Part shown: positions 1 to 14,900 of the stretch, piece by piece
Layout: every line of letters begins with the position of its first letter
How positions within the stretch are numbered: position 1 is the first letter of the stretch
The notes under the pieces: model-generated
The model's database searches: none
What the model saw: only the letters and a program-made list of their open reading frames with translations
What the model was told of the DNA's origin: nothing
Program-made: the position numbers and the translations under genes
NCBI GenBank assembly: GCA_040954595.2
Contig: CM082577.2
Coordinates: forward strand, 4,340,001 to 4,404,000
Direction of reading: 5' to 3'
DNA length: 64,000 nucleotides
Source of the DNA: Balanoglossus misakiensis
Lineage: Eukaryota; Hemichordata

Positions 1-8
1 GAGTAAGT
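1..8 (+). other. WDR90: Probable 5' exon end and donor site of WDR90 intron 1
   Basis: The window opens with GA followed by GTAAGT at 3-8, a consensus donor. The next coding exon starts at 422 after an acceptor at 420-421 and needs one base from the upstream exon. If that base is the A at position 2, the junction codon is ATG followed by W-Q-H-P-F, which fits the WDR90 N terminus. The start codon would then be split by the intron. This is inference from two splice sites; the upstream exon is outside the window. Confidence 0.5.
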
Positions 9-421
9 TTTTCATCTTCTTGCTTAACGTAGCCGAAAATAGAGATGTTTTATACGAACGAGCTTGTTTTGGGCAGCGGTTAGTAACTCTTTGCTGAATC
101 CGGAAGTGGAAGCTCGTAGCCACAGTAACCATGCACGCGTATGGGGCTTCAAGTTTAGAACCCCTTTGACAGACTTTGTATAACTCACGACCGATTCGTA
201 ATCAGAGATGTGTACATTATATATTCTGTCACTGGAAATACAACTGCGCTGGCTGTGTCCTACGTTTGCCTGATCACGGGCATGTATGCATTGCAGGGCA
301 GATTTTGTGGTAACCTCAATAGACCCCATAGTGAATTTGGCCAGTGGCAGTATCCTTACTGGTAGCAATGACCACACTCTGCAGTGTTTGAATTATGAAT
401 ATCATTCTGTCCCCATTTCAG

Positions 422-2976
422 TGTGGCAGCACCCTTTTGTCAACGTTTTCAAACACCTGAATGTTGGAGAATGGAAGAAGTGTGCCAAAGAAGGCGAAGT
501 TATGACGGTGATGGTGAGTACGATCAGGACTTGGATCTCGCTTCCTCTATAGGGACTGTGCTTGGATGCATCACCTGTTTGGTCACGGTCCCTCCGTCAT
601 GGAGGGGCCATGGTCTGGTAGATGTATCCTGTCAGTCACTCATGTCAGTTGTATTATTTTGGTTATTTTAGTTCCTTTGATGGGCTACTAGTATATCCTA
701 TTAAAGTAAACTAAAATAACTAATGTCAAAGTTAGCAACTTTTTCCCTTTAATGAAAAGCAAGGTTGGCATTACAATGTTACAAGGGAAAACAGTAGAAT
801 TTAATAATAGTGCTGATGTACATGAAATACATCAAGCCCATCTGTATGACATTCTGCAAGAAAGTCCAAAGGGTTAAATGAAAAATAACCCAGCAAACTC
901 CCAGTTATTGATAGGCAATGCACAACTGCGCATGATGCCACAAGATTCATCAGTTTGAATGCTTGCTTGATTACAACTCTGCAATCGTCAAGAATGCTGC
1001 TTTGCGTCATACCACAGAGCATTGGTATTCTGCCACTAAGCCCTGTAGTAGCATGGTGTGTTTCCCTCGAAACTAGCCAGGCATACTAAAATGGGAATTT
1101 TGGTTCAAATTATACACTGGGCTCAGACTGTGAAGGTTGGTGCACTGCAGATGTACAGACAGTGTATTCCGAAAAAAACAATGATTTCTGATGCAAGTCA
1201 CACGCAGAGATTAATTGGCCGGCGGTCTTCAGGCACTTGGAAATTCTGGTATCATTTGGAAGTGTTAATTGGGTGATTCACATTCTATTCTGGGGAATAT
1301 TAAACTTTGCCTATAAATGCAACTCCAAAATTAACTTCCAAATCATGTAGTGCTCTTTGAGTATGCAAACCGCTCATTTATTTGATCTTGTTGACTCCCA
1401 CTGAATGTTTTGTTTTGGTATTTTCAATGATTTGCCACAGCACCACCACCCTGAATTGTTTCAATTTCAGGGGGCTCCATTCACATTAAGGTAAAAATTA
1501 CTGTTTGAATATTTCATGGCCTGCGCCGTGTCATCATTCCGCTGGTGTCCACTTCCTCACCACTGATCCAATCAAGATGGATAGTGTTCTTGTGACCTCA
1601 AATCATTTCTTGTGCAGTATACAGGCTGTGTCATCAAACAGGGAAATGGAACTGCTCACTACTTTCTGTATGCTGTCACCAATTCACATGTTTTTAATAA
1701 ATTATGAGATGAAATTGATATTGTTGAATTCCTGACCAGGGACTTAAGAATGTTTTTGTATTTTTGCAATCTTACTTCTCCTAGACATTTGGCATTTCTG
1801 CTTGCTGTTGCAGGCACATTTTGACTTTTGAATTTTACTCCAAACAAAATCAAACCAAGCAAAGCTGCCTTCACTAGAGTAACTCTTTCTGCTTTGCACA
1901 ATTTGGAAGAGTCCTTCCTGTGAAGGAAGCTCTGCTGTCAGGTAAAGTGGAGAGAATTTCTCTACTGGTTTTAAACCTGGGAGTCCAGGCCTTCAGATGG
2001 ACTTCCTCTGGTGAAGGTGAATACAGCTTTGCTAGCAGGGTGTCAGACTGCTGACTTGCTTCTAGGTTCCAGCATTAGCCTGATTTATGCAAGTGGTATA
2101 ATTTATTTAGTTTGGTTATTAACTTTTTAGTTTTACAATTATACAATTGCAGGACAAACAGTTGAAGTGTACTGTGTACAGGATCACTGGTTCTATACCG
2201 GCCGGAAACTACATACAGTTACCGAAGACGTCTACTCAGTCGCTGGGTCTGACCGGCAGGTACTTCTACCTGTTGTTTAAGCCACTGCCGGGCAAGTACT
2301 TTGTGGTGCATTTGGACGTTGCCACCCAAGATGGCCTCATCGTCAGGATTTCTTTCTCCAACTTGTTCAAGGAGTTCAAGAGCACTTCGACGTGGCTGCA
2401 GTTTCCGTATGTGTGTAACCCGTCCAAAGGCTCGGTCGAGGGTTACACAGCACTGACATCTAGGCATGGTAAAGTTAATCTTTGGTTTTCCTAAGATGGG
2501 CCATGTTTTAAAATATTAGCTGGATTACACTGGAAATAACTATAAGTACACTATGAAAAACACAGCAGATCTCGGATACAAGATGAAGATAAATAGCGCT
2601 AATGACGCTGTTGCTCCCGTGGGATTCTATTGCATGTACCTTTTTTTTGCATCTTTCCACATTCTCTGTTTTCGTTTCCAGATCATCAAGGCCCGGCTCC
2701 ACCAGTCGTGAGGTGGACAGTGCTTTCGTTAGATTTCCAGTACATTCTGTCGATGTACTTGAATCGCAAGTACTCGTACTTGAAGAACGTGCGCCTGTGC
2801 GCCAATATGCAGGTGAAGAACGTCTTCACGAGCGACATGCAGTACGAACCGGGTCTGTCGCTGAAGACGGCCAAGAGAACCGGGATGCTGTCGGAAGGAG
2901 TGTCGCCTGTTCCCAGAGAGATGTCCTTCCCTGTGCCCAAACACCATGACTGGTATGATTATTATGACCATATCAG
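422..2976 (+). CDS. WDR90: WDR90 exons encoding the CFA20-like N-terminal domain
   Basis: Exons 422-513, 2153-2468 and 2682-2976 encode about residues 1-235. They carry the CFA20/DUF667 fold: an N-terminal VFKHLNVGEW segment, YIQLPK, LGLTGRY, HLDV, SFSNLFKEFKST and TWLQFP, then a second half with the NRKYSYLKNVRLCANMQVKN-like and VFTSDMQYEP strands, ending at PVPREMSFPVPK. CFA20 itself is an inner-junction protein of ciliary doublets, and in WDR90 this domain binds microtubules (family knowledge). Introns are phase 0, phase 1 and phase 2. Confidence 0.93.
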
Positions 2977-5900
2977 GTGGGTCTACTTTTTGGTGTTTTT
3001 GGTTTGTGCTTTGTTTTGTTTGGTATAACGTTTGAAAATGCCATTCCTCAAGGGCATAGTATCATGAGATGCCCTTGACCTGAATCTCTCCATTCTACGA
3101 TTGTGAGCCGAGGTTTTTCGACACTGTACCGCGCTGCTTGGGCTTTCAATTTCTCTTTGTGGTTGGTGTGTGGGAAAACATAATTTTGGACTACTTTACG
3201 TTGGGAGAAAAAGAACATTATTTGGTTCTTTGGGCTTTCAAAATGACTGCACCCTCTTGAATTTAAGAAGTGAGATTAAATGGACAATTGTCTGTCAGAA
3301 AAATGTCTACTTTGACGAAGACAGCATGTTTGCTACTAAAGCTTAATTCTGAGGAACCAAAATTAAAAACATTGGCAGGTATTTCTTTCTAATTTAATTG
3401 AACCACATGGGTAATGATGCTGTGTTTGTGCCGTGTTCATGTTCCAGATTACTTAGAGAGGGGATAATGGTTTTACCTTCAGCCGTGTCTTCTTCATCCC
3501 CTCCAGCAAGTTTCCTAACTCCATGAATTTAGAGAGATATTTGAAGCGGCTTTGTCCGGTCCTCTCCCGCTTATTTCCTAAAAAGCCTTTCCCTGTTGCA
3601 TAAAAGCGACCCATTTCCCTAATCTCGCAACCGCTCCAATTGCATTTTGTCTGAGATTGGTTTCCTGGGGTGGAAATTCCTGCCCACGTATCATTACTGG
3701 GTAAGTCTGTGGGTTAAAAGGGCTTCGAGATTTCAAATCAAAATGCCGGGTCTGTGGAATAATGTTTCAAGACTTAGAGTCAAGACTCTTCATTTATGGG
3801 CTGTTTAATTGGGCAGTCACATTTTGAGCTTGATCTTGATTCTTGAAGGGTACATGCTATGACTGAAGTTGTACTTGCTTCAATGTCTCATGAATTGTTG
3901 CAATGTGCTGTGCAACTTTGCAGTCCCTGTAAAAATATTCATGGAAAAGCATTGTACATTCCCATGGAAAGGCCTGGAATTCTGTCTGACTTTGAGCGTA
4001 GGAAAACATGTCGATTTAGAAGAAGAAAAAATTGCATAACTCACCAATGAAAATTAATGTGTATTGTACACACACATGTATATCTCATTTAAACCACAAA
4101 ATGGTTACTATTTCTACACCAAAAAGAGATTTGTGCTTACACTTCCCACTCACTCACTATCAAAATTAGATTCACGTAATTTCAAAGACACATTGAGATT
4201 TATCAGGTGCACATGTTAGCAACGTTGTGACAAGATTTTCATTTCAGTTTTGTTGCCTCCTGTAAATTAGAGTGACGGTAATGTGATTTACAGCTCCGAT
4301 ACTCCATCTTGACTGATCCCGGGCGCAGCGCCTCTTTAATTTAACAACATCCTTTAGATTATAGGCACTCTAAAACATCACGGGCGAATTGCTCCTTGTA
4401 GAGAGGGGATCTGAGAGCTTCTTACATGGAAAAGCGCTATGCTTTCAATCACTCTGCGACAACCACCCGGTATTGCAGGGGGATTATTTTTCTCTGCGCT
4501 GAATATTACAAGCAATCACGGCCGTGGCAGTGTTTTTAAGGAGCTAATCGCTTGTTTTTTTATCTGTTCGTTTCTTTGTGCGCGCGCTGAATGAGGGGAG
4601 ACTCCGAATAAAGCTCCGGGTTGAGTGGTAATTACACGCGTCTTTTATGGCGTCGAATTAGTCTCCAGCGAAATTTGTCACTTTGTTGATTTTGCACACT
4701 GCCCACCAATTATGACTTCCACTCTCTCCAAGCGTACATTGCTCCGTGCAGTGACAGTATAGTCACTGAGCAATCTCGTTTTTTACTCTAAAAAAAGCAC
4801 AACTTCAACAGAATTCAATTAACGGGACTTAAATTACATCAACATCACTTTCACTCATTTCCCTATGCAAATATGGCTATTTTAGATGTTTAAACGGTTT
4901 GTATCGCCAGCAAGCATGTTCGGGATGACACAAATTGTACAGTAAACTCGAGATTCATTAAAATCACGCGCCAAGTGATAAAAACATACTTAATATGTTA
5001 CCGGGTAAAGAATATACAGACATGCATGTAACTGTGAGCCATTTGTACATGTGCATCACTGTGAATCTGTAATGGGTGATTACATGTGTGTGCGCACAGT
5101 CTTTTACATATTTCTAGTTTGGAATTCACTGGAAAATCATGCTTATCAAGAGCGCTGTGGATGACTCTCACCTCTCATATCTCTATGAAAACACAGCTAA
5201 GACCATTGCCAAACTTGTCACAAATAATCACTGAATGGTCCGAGATACCAACAGTGTACAGATAACTCACAACAGACCTCCAAACCTTCACCAACCAACT
5301 GCGAGTGTGCGAACCCACATTCGTGCGCTGACACTTTCGGTCTGCGACTAGATTCCCTCGCGTGATGCTATCACTGAAATTCGTTTATTGCGACGGAATG
5401 AGATTATGTCAAATAGGCTTCGGTTGAAGCGCTGTGTATGTAATTGTGCCAGTAAACTGACCCTAAATGACATCAACAAGAACCTTGCCACACTACAAGA
5501 AATCATTACAATATGTACCTAGTGATGACACGCACAGTAATCAGACTTCAAGTTAAATATCTTTCCTGAGAAAACTGCCGATGTGAATTTTCTTGTCTAA
5601 TTTTATGTCCAATTTCAAGTAAAAACGAAATAATTTTTTTTTTCAGTTCAGTTCTAACCCCACAATTCTTTTTAACTGAAGAAGTGGACAATGGTGTTAC
5701 ATACAATAGGCCTTTGTCATTTGAATGAAAGGTGTGTCGGACGTGAATAGCGTCCGTCATGGCTACTTGCCAACTGGCCGTGTGTGGAACAATTCCGTTA
5801 AGCAGTGATGGGTCTGTGCCTGTCGAACAACATATAAGAACCAATGCATTGGAGCGTTCACAGATAAAACGCCTACACGTAAATGGCCCTAGCCTTAGTG

Positions 5901-8900
5901 ATAAAAAAAATCAACACTTACCATAAATCTGCAAAAGTCCCAACTATTGAAGTTTTGAAATTCTCACTGTTTACAGTCCAGTCTTGATCAGAAAAAACAA
6001 GCTTGACTGCGATGACGGGACTTCGATGGCATCGGGTGGATTCACCAGGACTTCTTCATTGATGTTGTTTTGGCATTGTCAAAGGAAAGCAACTGAATAG
6101 CTGTGTTTTCTATGCAGCCGCTCTGTCTCAAAAGGAGTATAGCTATGTGCGTGAGTGTGTGTATGTATGCGCGCGCTTAGCTCGCGAGTACAAGGTAATG
6201 AATAGCCTAGGGTGTCAGATTCCAAAGGCTTTTACGAACGTGTGATTTCGCTTTAAAATATCAATTTTACACTTTTCTTTTATTTAGTCAGCTGATGCTT
6301 TTAGGGCTGCCAGTGCTTGTCATGTGGAATCTCAGACAGTGTTGCCTCTGGTTCCTTTTTGAATTTTAATAATCTCGAATGAATATGTGACGTTAAAGCC
6401 CCAATAGCTTCTATTTTTCAGAATTTTTTCATGATTTTATGTACATGTACCTACACAGTGGGCATGAACATTAAATACCTTTTTTTTCTGTTAAAAAACT
6501 CAGAATTATTGTCAGCTAGGTCTAGAGCAATTGATGTAATCTTTTCTTGTTGTGTATAATTACAAATTTGATATGTCAATAATATTGATATACCATTCCT
6601 AAGTGTATGAATCTGTGGGAGCCCTTACTCAAATTCGTGACAAGACATATCGCTATGGAGGGTGCATATCTTAAATACCATCTGTGTCTCCGAGTCGTAA
6701 TATCTCCTGCTCGAAGACATTTATTTGGAATTGGTAGTTTAGAGAATGCAATTTGTGTGTGTAGATATAGTTACCGTCATCCTAATGGTCGTTACTGGCC
6801 ATCAAGCCTGCCATCAGTCAAGAGTGTGCCGCGCAAATGACGCCATAAAGGCAAATCCGGATCATGGATAAGAAACTAGGAAAAAGTTAAGGAGGGGACA
6901 CAGAAAATGATGTGATTTTGATATCAACATCTGTGTGGTCGTTTTTTCCACTCCAACTGTTGCCATGGTTGCTCATGCACTTTCATAGGGATTCTCTTTA
7001 ACTGTCCCAAGATCAGAAAAGAAACGTACGTAACTCTGTCGGTAATCTGCCAAACTCATTTCAGACGTGGCAATATTAGTTAGAAGTCAGTTTTGTGATT
7101 TCAGACTTTTTGTTTTGACTTGGTACCCGATGTGGCTCTCTCTTCCAGATTTCCATCAGATGCAACAAAAGTCCCGTTCGACTCAATCCAGATGGGCAGA
7201 GGTAGCCCTGGACCCATCACAAGGAGTACATTAGGAACAATGAGTGCACAGAGAGTCTCTCCACAGCAAGTTAATGTAAGTGTTCAATATTGTGTGATTT
7301 ACGAGGTACATTGGAGTTCACAGATAATGGTATGAAAATGTGCATGTAATGTACTTAAATTCTAGAAAAAATACCTTTTTGGGGGAAAAAATGTGAATTT
7401 CTTATCTCATTCAAAATGTTTTGAGCCAAATCTGCAGTCATTAATTTCTAATGAAGCTTTTCTGTCAGTGCTGACAGGAGATTACTTTTAAACTCTGAAC
7501 CCCGATTATAAAATCCATGAACACGTTTTTAGATATACTGACAAATTGAAAAGATAATAACGCTTGGCTATTGTGTGAGGATCAAAGCCTTGTTTGCGTA
7601 GATTCTGTAGAATTTTGTTCAGGGGAAATGAAAGTGAAAGACGTCAAATATTTGTCTTGACTGCTAGTCAATATTTGGAGCCGTTTCCATCCATTTGTTG
7701 GACAAATAGATTGATTACAATTGCCTGAAATTTGTCTGATATTGGATTCAGTGTTCAGTTTCAGGACAACTGATGAATACCCAGGATGTACTTTTATTGG
7801 ATGTGACATACATTTGTAAAGTCACACTACTAAAGGATTTCTAGAATTTTGAATAACACTGAGAATTTATTTTTGCTATTTCTTGTCAACTTATGTGAAC
7901 AGAATAGGTAATACGAATTTTCACTGTGATTTTTATTTTGGCGGAAAACTAGTCCAGCGAAAATAGTGAAAAGTCCCAGTAAAAATTAAGTATCTAAGTA
8001 TATCATCATGTGTATTCATCGAATTCAGATTTAACTCGTATGACGGAATACTGTAATCAGATATCAGAATTGACAGTCATTGCCCCCAATATATCATCAA
8101 CAATAACTTGCCATAATTTTGGATCTACTCAATAGTAATGTATCATCTGATTTATTGTGAGGACAACTACATGTAAGAGTGAAGAGGGGAAATTGACAAT
8201 ATGTTCCATAAATCAACTTCCTGGTGTCTGCCACCTCGCAAACCGTGATTGATGGTTTCGTTGGTCCATGATGTATTGCCCCAAATGCCATCATGACAAC
8301 GAAATCTTGGAAATACTCCATGCGTGTGATTTCTCCCGGATTAATCTCCCGGCTGATCTGATATGACAGATGTTCACACACTTCACCTGGGGGGGGGGGG
8401 GGGGGGGAATTGAGAATACTGACACACAAAAAGTAATTTCACGCTTGTGTTTTCTTATCAAAATATTATGTAATATTAATGTTCATGATGCTCGTGTGTA
8501 TCTTCATATTATTTTATCAAATCACAGGTCAGCCGAGCGGTCAGCGACAGAGTTTCACTGATAAATAAATTAACGTCACCCAAAAAGGTAAGGATTTTTG
8601 TCCTGAAATCTTCCATTTCTTGCCTTCACTGTGCCAATTTTGAGCTACCATTTATATCAGTGTCAGCAGTTAATTTTCAAAATGTTTGTACTGAAAATAT
8701 GGAATGTTATTTTTGTTGCATGTTATTTCTGTTTACTTGTACAATGTAGCTTTGCAAGCAAGTTCAATTGTTTGGTTTTATTCCAATCAATTTTGAAGGG
8801 CTGGTCTAAATTATTTTTTTTTTAAAATTATACACTCACTGAAAGATAAAACCCAGATGTTTACATTTTACAGACAAATATTAATTAATATAGTACAGCT

Positions 8901-11900
8901 CAACAATAAAAACCTGAGGGAAATTAATACTTGTCATTGTCATGGCTGATCTGATGCAACCTGGATATTATCAGAGAGTGGCCAAATGTGCATGATTTTA
9001 TAGTTCCATTAACAGTGTCATCACTCTGAAATGAAAGCATTGGTTTGATGTATTAGCAAATCCTTACTGTAAAACAAGGTGGTCATTATTACTGACCTAT
9101 ACACGTAGTAATGATTGTCTCGAAAAAAAATTGAGGAGCTGCACATTTTCACCAAATTGGCGGCCATATTGAAAATGGTCTTATCAATAAACTACCACCA
9201 AAAATGACACTAATACTTTTATTGTTTCAGGTACATCACAAGGTAAAAGTCACCAGGGAGTTACCGGAAGTGAACGTGGCAACGGAGGGACCCGCCATCG
9301 TGAAAGGAGCAGAGGGCGAGGTGCACGTCTTCGCTCATCCCGATGATGACGTCACTGTTCACAGACACCATGACGATACAGGAATGGTGAGTGTTGGCCA
9401 TCTTGTTGATGCGTTAAATCCAGTTCTGTCCATTCAGTGTCTTCTACACTGGCACAGGAATCTGTCCTGTAGGATTGGACCTATCTTCCTTGCTGCTCAG
9501 CAGAACATGTACTTTTAACCACCTCCAGAGGGGGTGCTCTGTGCATGTAACTCAGTTTTGACCGGTTGTACATTTGTGTGTATCTTGGGCAGTATATTCT
9601 TCAAGTCGATTGTGAAAATTCTACTGGAAGTCACTCATTTTTACTGATAGATTGTCTAGCATGAGCTTCTTACAGTCCGCTATGTAGAGAAGACATTTCT
9701 TAATTTTGGCTTGATGAGATTTTGTCATGCGGCAGTAGTCCCCGCAAATGCAAGGAAGCCATCGAATGCCACCATAAACATGATACCACTATCACTCTTG
9801 GCAAGTCATGTGAATCAAATGAGTGATACAATAATATCACTTTTGTAAATAATACCAAATTCGTTGCATTCTGATCAAAGTTTTGTAATCACAGATGTCA
9901 GAGTCTAGTTATAATACTGTAACAGTATTCCTGCAGAGATAAATGTGTCGGGTATGGCCTGGTTTTACTGTAGATGTAAAACTGCATTCTTTTGTGATCT
10001 GAGATTGATGGTTTTTTTGTGTTATTTCAATTTCAAGGTACAATCAACAAAAGTCAGTGGTCCATCAGCCATTCCTCGTTATGAACGGGATTACAAGGTA
10101 ATCCAGATGTAATTTTCAAGAGATTGAAGTTAATAATTAAGGGTTGGGAATGGATGATCGAGTGAAGATATTCAATTGTAGTACAGAAAGAAACAATCAG
10201 AACTTCATTTTCCTACGAGCAATTACTCTTGAAAAAGACAACAATTTACATCTGAAAAGAATCACTCACAGAACTATATTTCCGTGACCCCTCTTTAAAA
10301 TCGTTAACCCTTTCACCACAATGGTTTGATCCAAATCCATTGTTTTCTGTGGTAAACTTGGACCTCTTTAGAGGGAACTGGGGGTGGCAGCGTTAAGGGT
10401 CACTCTCCAAACTAGATTTGATTTTGTCGCTTGGTCCTAACTGCTTTCTGTAATTGATTTGTTTTAGACTCTGAAACCAGACCCCATCCTTGCACTGCGA
10501 AGAATTGTGGGTTTTGGTGGCAGTACTGTTAGGGAGGTAAGGCTTCTTATTTCTGTTTTTAGCTCCCCTTTTTTGGCAAAGAGAGCCATTTAACCAGTAT
10601 TTACTGAATGGAGGACTACCTATTGCAAATGATAAGTGCGTTGGATTTTCCCCCAGGTGCTGTGGAGTCGCAATGGAACCACAGCAGTCTATCCTTGCCA
10701 CGCGGTCATCGTTGCTATGAACGCATTCAACGGACAACAGCGGTTCTTCATAGGACACACAGACAAGGTAAGAATCTGAAATTACAACTTGATGGCTTGG
10801 TTCTTCAAATGCGGATTTTTCAAAGCAAGCGAAACAAGTTCTGTAGTAGATTTAGAGGCATTGTATCCAAATATGACATGGCATATTATGATTAACAGAG
10901 AATAATTACGTTCAAGGAAACTGATGGCATCCGAAATGATATTTTTTTTAATATTCTGGACACTTTTCTCAGGTATCGGCCCTTGCATTCAACGGAAACA
11001 CTACGTTGCTTGCGTCAGCCCAGACGGGCAAACTGAGCGTGGTCAGAGTCTGGAGGTTCGATACAGCAGAGTGTCTGGCTATGTTTAAAACTCACGTCCA
11101 CTCAGTGTACTGTTTGAGGTAAGACTGCATTGCTGTACTAAGAAATTTGTTTCAGCAAGATGTTACTTTATGTTGGTCTGTAATGCTGAAGTCTGCTGAA
11201 ACGGTTGTTCTGTCTGTCTGTCTGAGTTAATAGAGTTTTTTGGGAGCAAAATAACTACCGATACATTGTGAGAATCATTTTCACTATTCTTGTTTTCATG
11301 AGACCACCCAACTTCTTTTGTGAATGATTTTTGGTACTGTGGATGGTTTTCAGAAAATACTCTGACAATTAATATATATTTATATTGTCCCTTGCAGTTT
11401 TTCGCACAGTGGTGGTGTCCTGTGCGGAGTTGGTAAAGACAGCCATCATAAAAATGTAAGTGTGTGATATTTCAGTGGCGTGCACAAAACATTTTGTATG
11501 GTGCTTTTTAGTTTGTATGTGAATATGTATGTGTGTGTGTTCTGCTCATGTATGTCTGGATTGTGGAAGCATACAGATTTCGACAGTATACAATGGCATC
11601 GGTTTGTTCATACAATGTATAATCAGTGATCTGCTCTTGTTTTATTGTTAGATGGTGGTCGTGTGGAATACGACCCGTGTGAATCGTAGCGGCGAAGTGA
11701 CGGTGATGGCCAAGGCGCATACTGATGTGGACATCATGAGAATGAAGATTGCCAGCTTTGATGACACAAGGTTAGCAATTCGCCAGTTACACGTTCGCCT
11801 GATTATTCACAAAGGATCTGAACGCCACAAAAGTGAACAACTAGTCATGGGAAATCAATTTGTGTGATTTGAAATACCGGGGCACACCATTCCAAGTTTT

Positions 11901-14900
11901 TTTGCCATAGAGGGCGCTGTGTGTGATATCGCCCAATACTTCTCTGTGACTTCTTGCAGGATGGTGTCTTGCGGTCGTGACAACGTCAGACTGTGGCGGG
12001 TGAGGAACGGATCGTTGCGTTCGGCTCCGGTAAATCTCGGCGAGTACCACTCCACCGATTTCACCGACGTCTGCTTCGACGCCGATTATAAACCAGCCGG
12101 AAATCCGGCTGATAGAATGATGTAAGTACACTAGTTGATTGAACTGTATTTATGATTTCTTAAAGAGTCGTGCTTCTGATGATATTAACGGGAATTTAGT
12201 CCAAAACAAAATTGGCATGGAATGATTCTTTCATACACATTTATGGGCTTGACAGACGTCAGTAGCAGCATTGTGCCAATTCAAAAGCTATCAGCTGCGA
12301 TCAACATCTTCAAATAATAAGTCAAAGCACATCTCCTTTTGGCAGTCAAGGATATTCTTTTCACAAATGATCGCAATCTGTGAGATTATTGGATTTCTGA
12401 ATCAAAATGTGGATGATTTCTTTACAGATATGCGTGCACAAAATCGGGCCATATCTTTGAGATCGACTATTCAAGGGTGTCTATAGTTCACGTCCGACGA
12501 CTGTTGCCTGTGGAGAAGAAGAAGGACAAAGGCACATTCCATTCAGGTACGGGGGTGATATCAGTCATTGAACCTTTCAAGGGCATAGCTTCTGATTCCA
12601 CTTTAAGTCAAAAACATTCAGATCATGCTAAAAATGCCACCCATTCATTGGACTCTCAGAAGTTATCACAGAACAATGTGAACAATTTTTTTTCGTCCTT
12701 CCTGATTTTGTAGGTGTGGGTATTGCCATCAACTGTATGTCAGTCAACCAGTCTTTCTGTGTCACGGGGTCAGACGACGGCTACCTGCGGCTTTGGCCGT
12801 TGGATTTCTCAAATGTTTTCCTTGAAGCAGGTAATGTAAATTGACATTTGAGTAGAACATCTTCACATTAGCATTCTTGGAATCGTAATAAACATTTCAT
12901 GAATGATTTTCGAGCACTATAAAAACACTTCAGTGACTTATCATTATTTTGTGAAATTTTCTCAGAGCACGAGGGCCCAGTCACAGCAGTGGACATCACC
13001 GTGGACGGCTTACAGATCCTGGCAGGAACGCAGTCCGGAAACCTCGGCGTGTTGGACATCTCCACCAGGCAATACACGACCATCATGAGATCGCACACGG
13101 ACGCTGTCAAGTCGGTGTCCGTGGATCCTCTCCGACGCCACTTGGCCACCGTCTCCTCAGACCACACCATCAGGATATGGGACTTGGATACCTTGCAGCA
13201 GGTACGTATATATGGGAGAAGGTTGCAGCAGGGGTTGACTATGGGGGTGTAGCTGCAAGTGCTTATTGCAGAGTCCTGCCCACTGCCGTGATAAAACACC
13301 TAATTTGAGCCACATCCAAATTCAGCGTGTACCAAGCTTTGAGATCTTTTTGCCTGCTCTGTAATTTCTGCTGTAAAAGCCATGTGTGGGCTTTTAGTGA
13401 AATACCAGTGTTCAGTATGATGTTCTGGACACACAACTTTCCAGTTTATAAAAGGGTTTCAGTTTAGACAGGTTTCAATAGACGTCTAAATCACTCGCGT
13501 TTCTATTTCTCTTTCTCTCTTTCTTCTCCATCAGCTGTTTGATTTCAGTGCTCCCAGGGAATCGCCATGTGCCATCGCTTACCACCCATCACTTCAGGTC
13601 TTTGCGTGTGGATTCGACAACGGTTGCGTCAGGGTCTTCAATGTAGCCACAACGAGTCTTCTGGCTGAACACAGGTAAAATCAATGTTTCATGACATGTA
13701 TTCTCAAACACAACGCAACACACATAAAAATTCACATGTGCAACCGTCCTCTACCAGTTGAATTTTAAGTTTTTTGACTTTATGTAATATGGTTTGTTTT
13801 TGTTTTATTTCTGATTTCAGGCAACACCGCGCCAAAGTAACCGGTCTGATCTATTCACCCAACGGAAACTACCTGTACAGCTGTGGGGCCTTGGGTTCCG
13901 TGGCTCTGTACGATGTAGAGAGCGGTTACCAGCTGATGCGGCTGCTAGGCAACACTGTTGTCAAGGGTGAAGACTACGGTCCTGATGCCATAGCAGTGAG
14001 TGGAGACGGCCATCACGTGGTGTTTGTCGGACCCACAGAGTTTACTGTCAGCATTGTGGATGCAAGATCTCTTGATGAAGTAAGTGAGATGTTCAAATTG
14101 AGGGAGTGAGATATTTCAGTTGAACTCCTTTTTCACAAAGAGGGTGCCCTTCCAAAACATGGCGTAATCTCCAAGCAGTTGACACAAAAACGAGGATAGT
14201 AGAGGGCATAGATTGGTGTTTGTTGTACATGTATAATGTCGGTCCCAACTATAGCGGCGACCCACAAGATTATAAAGTTTTTTCTCCGTAACCTACTGGC
14301 CTTGTTTTCATTCCCTTGTCTGCGTTCAATTCAATGTTTCAGATTGTAAGAGTTGACATAACGTCCATGAACCGAGAAATGGAGTCGAACATTCTGGATT
14401 CCGCAGTCAAAGTGTGCTACGCACCGCAGAAGGCGAGACAGCTGTTGGTGGTCACCTCGTCGTCACGGCTACTGAAATTGGACGCCACCACTGGAAGACT
14501 GCTCAGTGAGGTATTTGCTTAGTTTTTATATGCACTTGTCTGACAAATTATCTGGGTAGTTGGAGGCAGTCATGTCATCTCTCTCAGTAGTGGTATAAAA
14601 AAAATGGACATCTGCTTGCGGTCGGCTTGTAGCAGTTGGACATTTCTGTCATAGTTTGTGTTAGCATATCTTGATGCATGTAATTGTCCTGTGCTAGTTT
14701 TCTGTTAAACGTAAACCACTCGGTGCAGTACAGATGTAAAGTGTCCTGCAACAACCCAATTAAAGAGAATTCTTTTTTTTTGTAATTTCACAGGTGTCTA
14801 ACATTCACAGAGCAGGTTGCACATCCATCGACGTCTCACCAGACGGCAAGCATTTGGCCACCGCAGGTGACAAAGTTGTCAAAGTGTGGGATTACCACAT

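Noticed and set aside
24-377. 117-codon minus-strand open frame
   Set aside because: It lies within the presumed first intron of WDR90, with no domain or codon signal.
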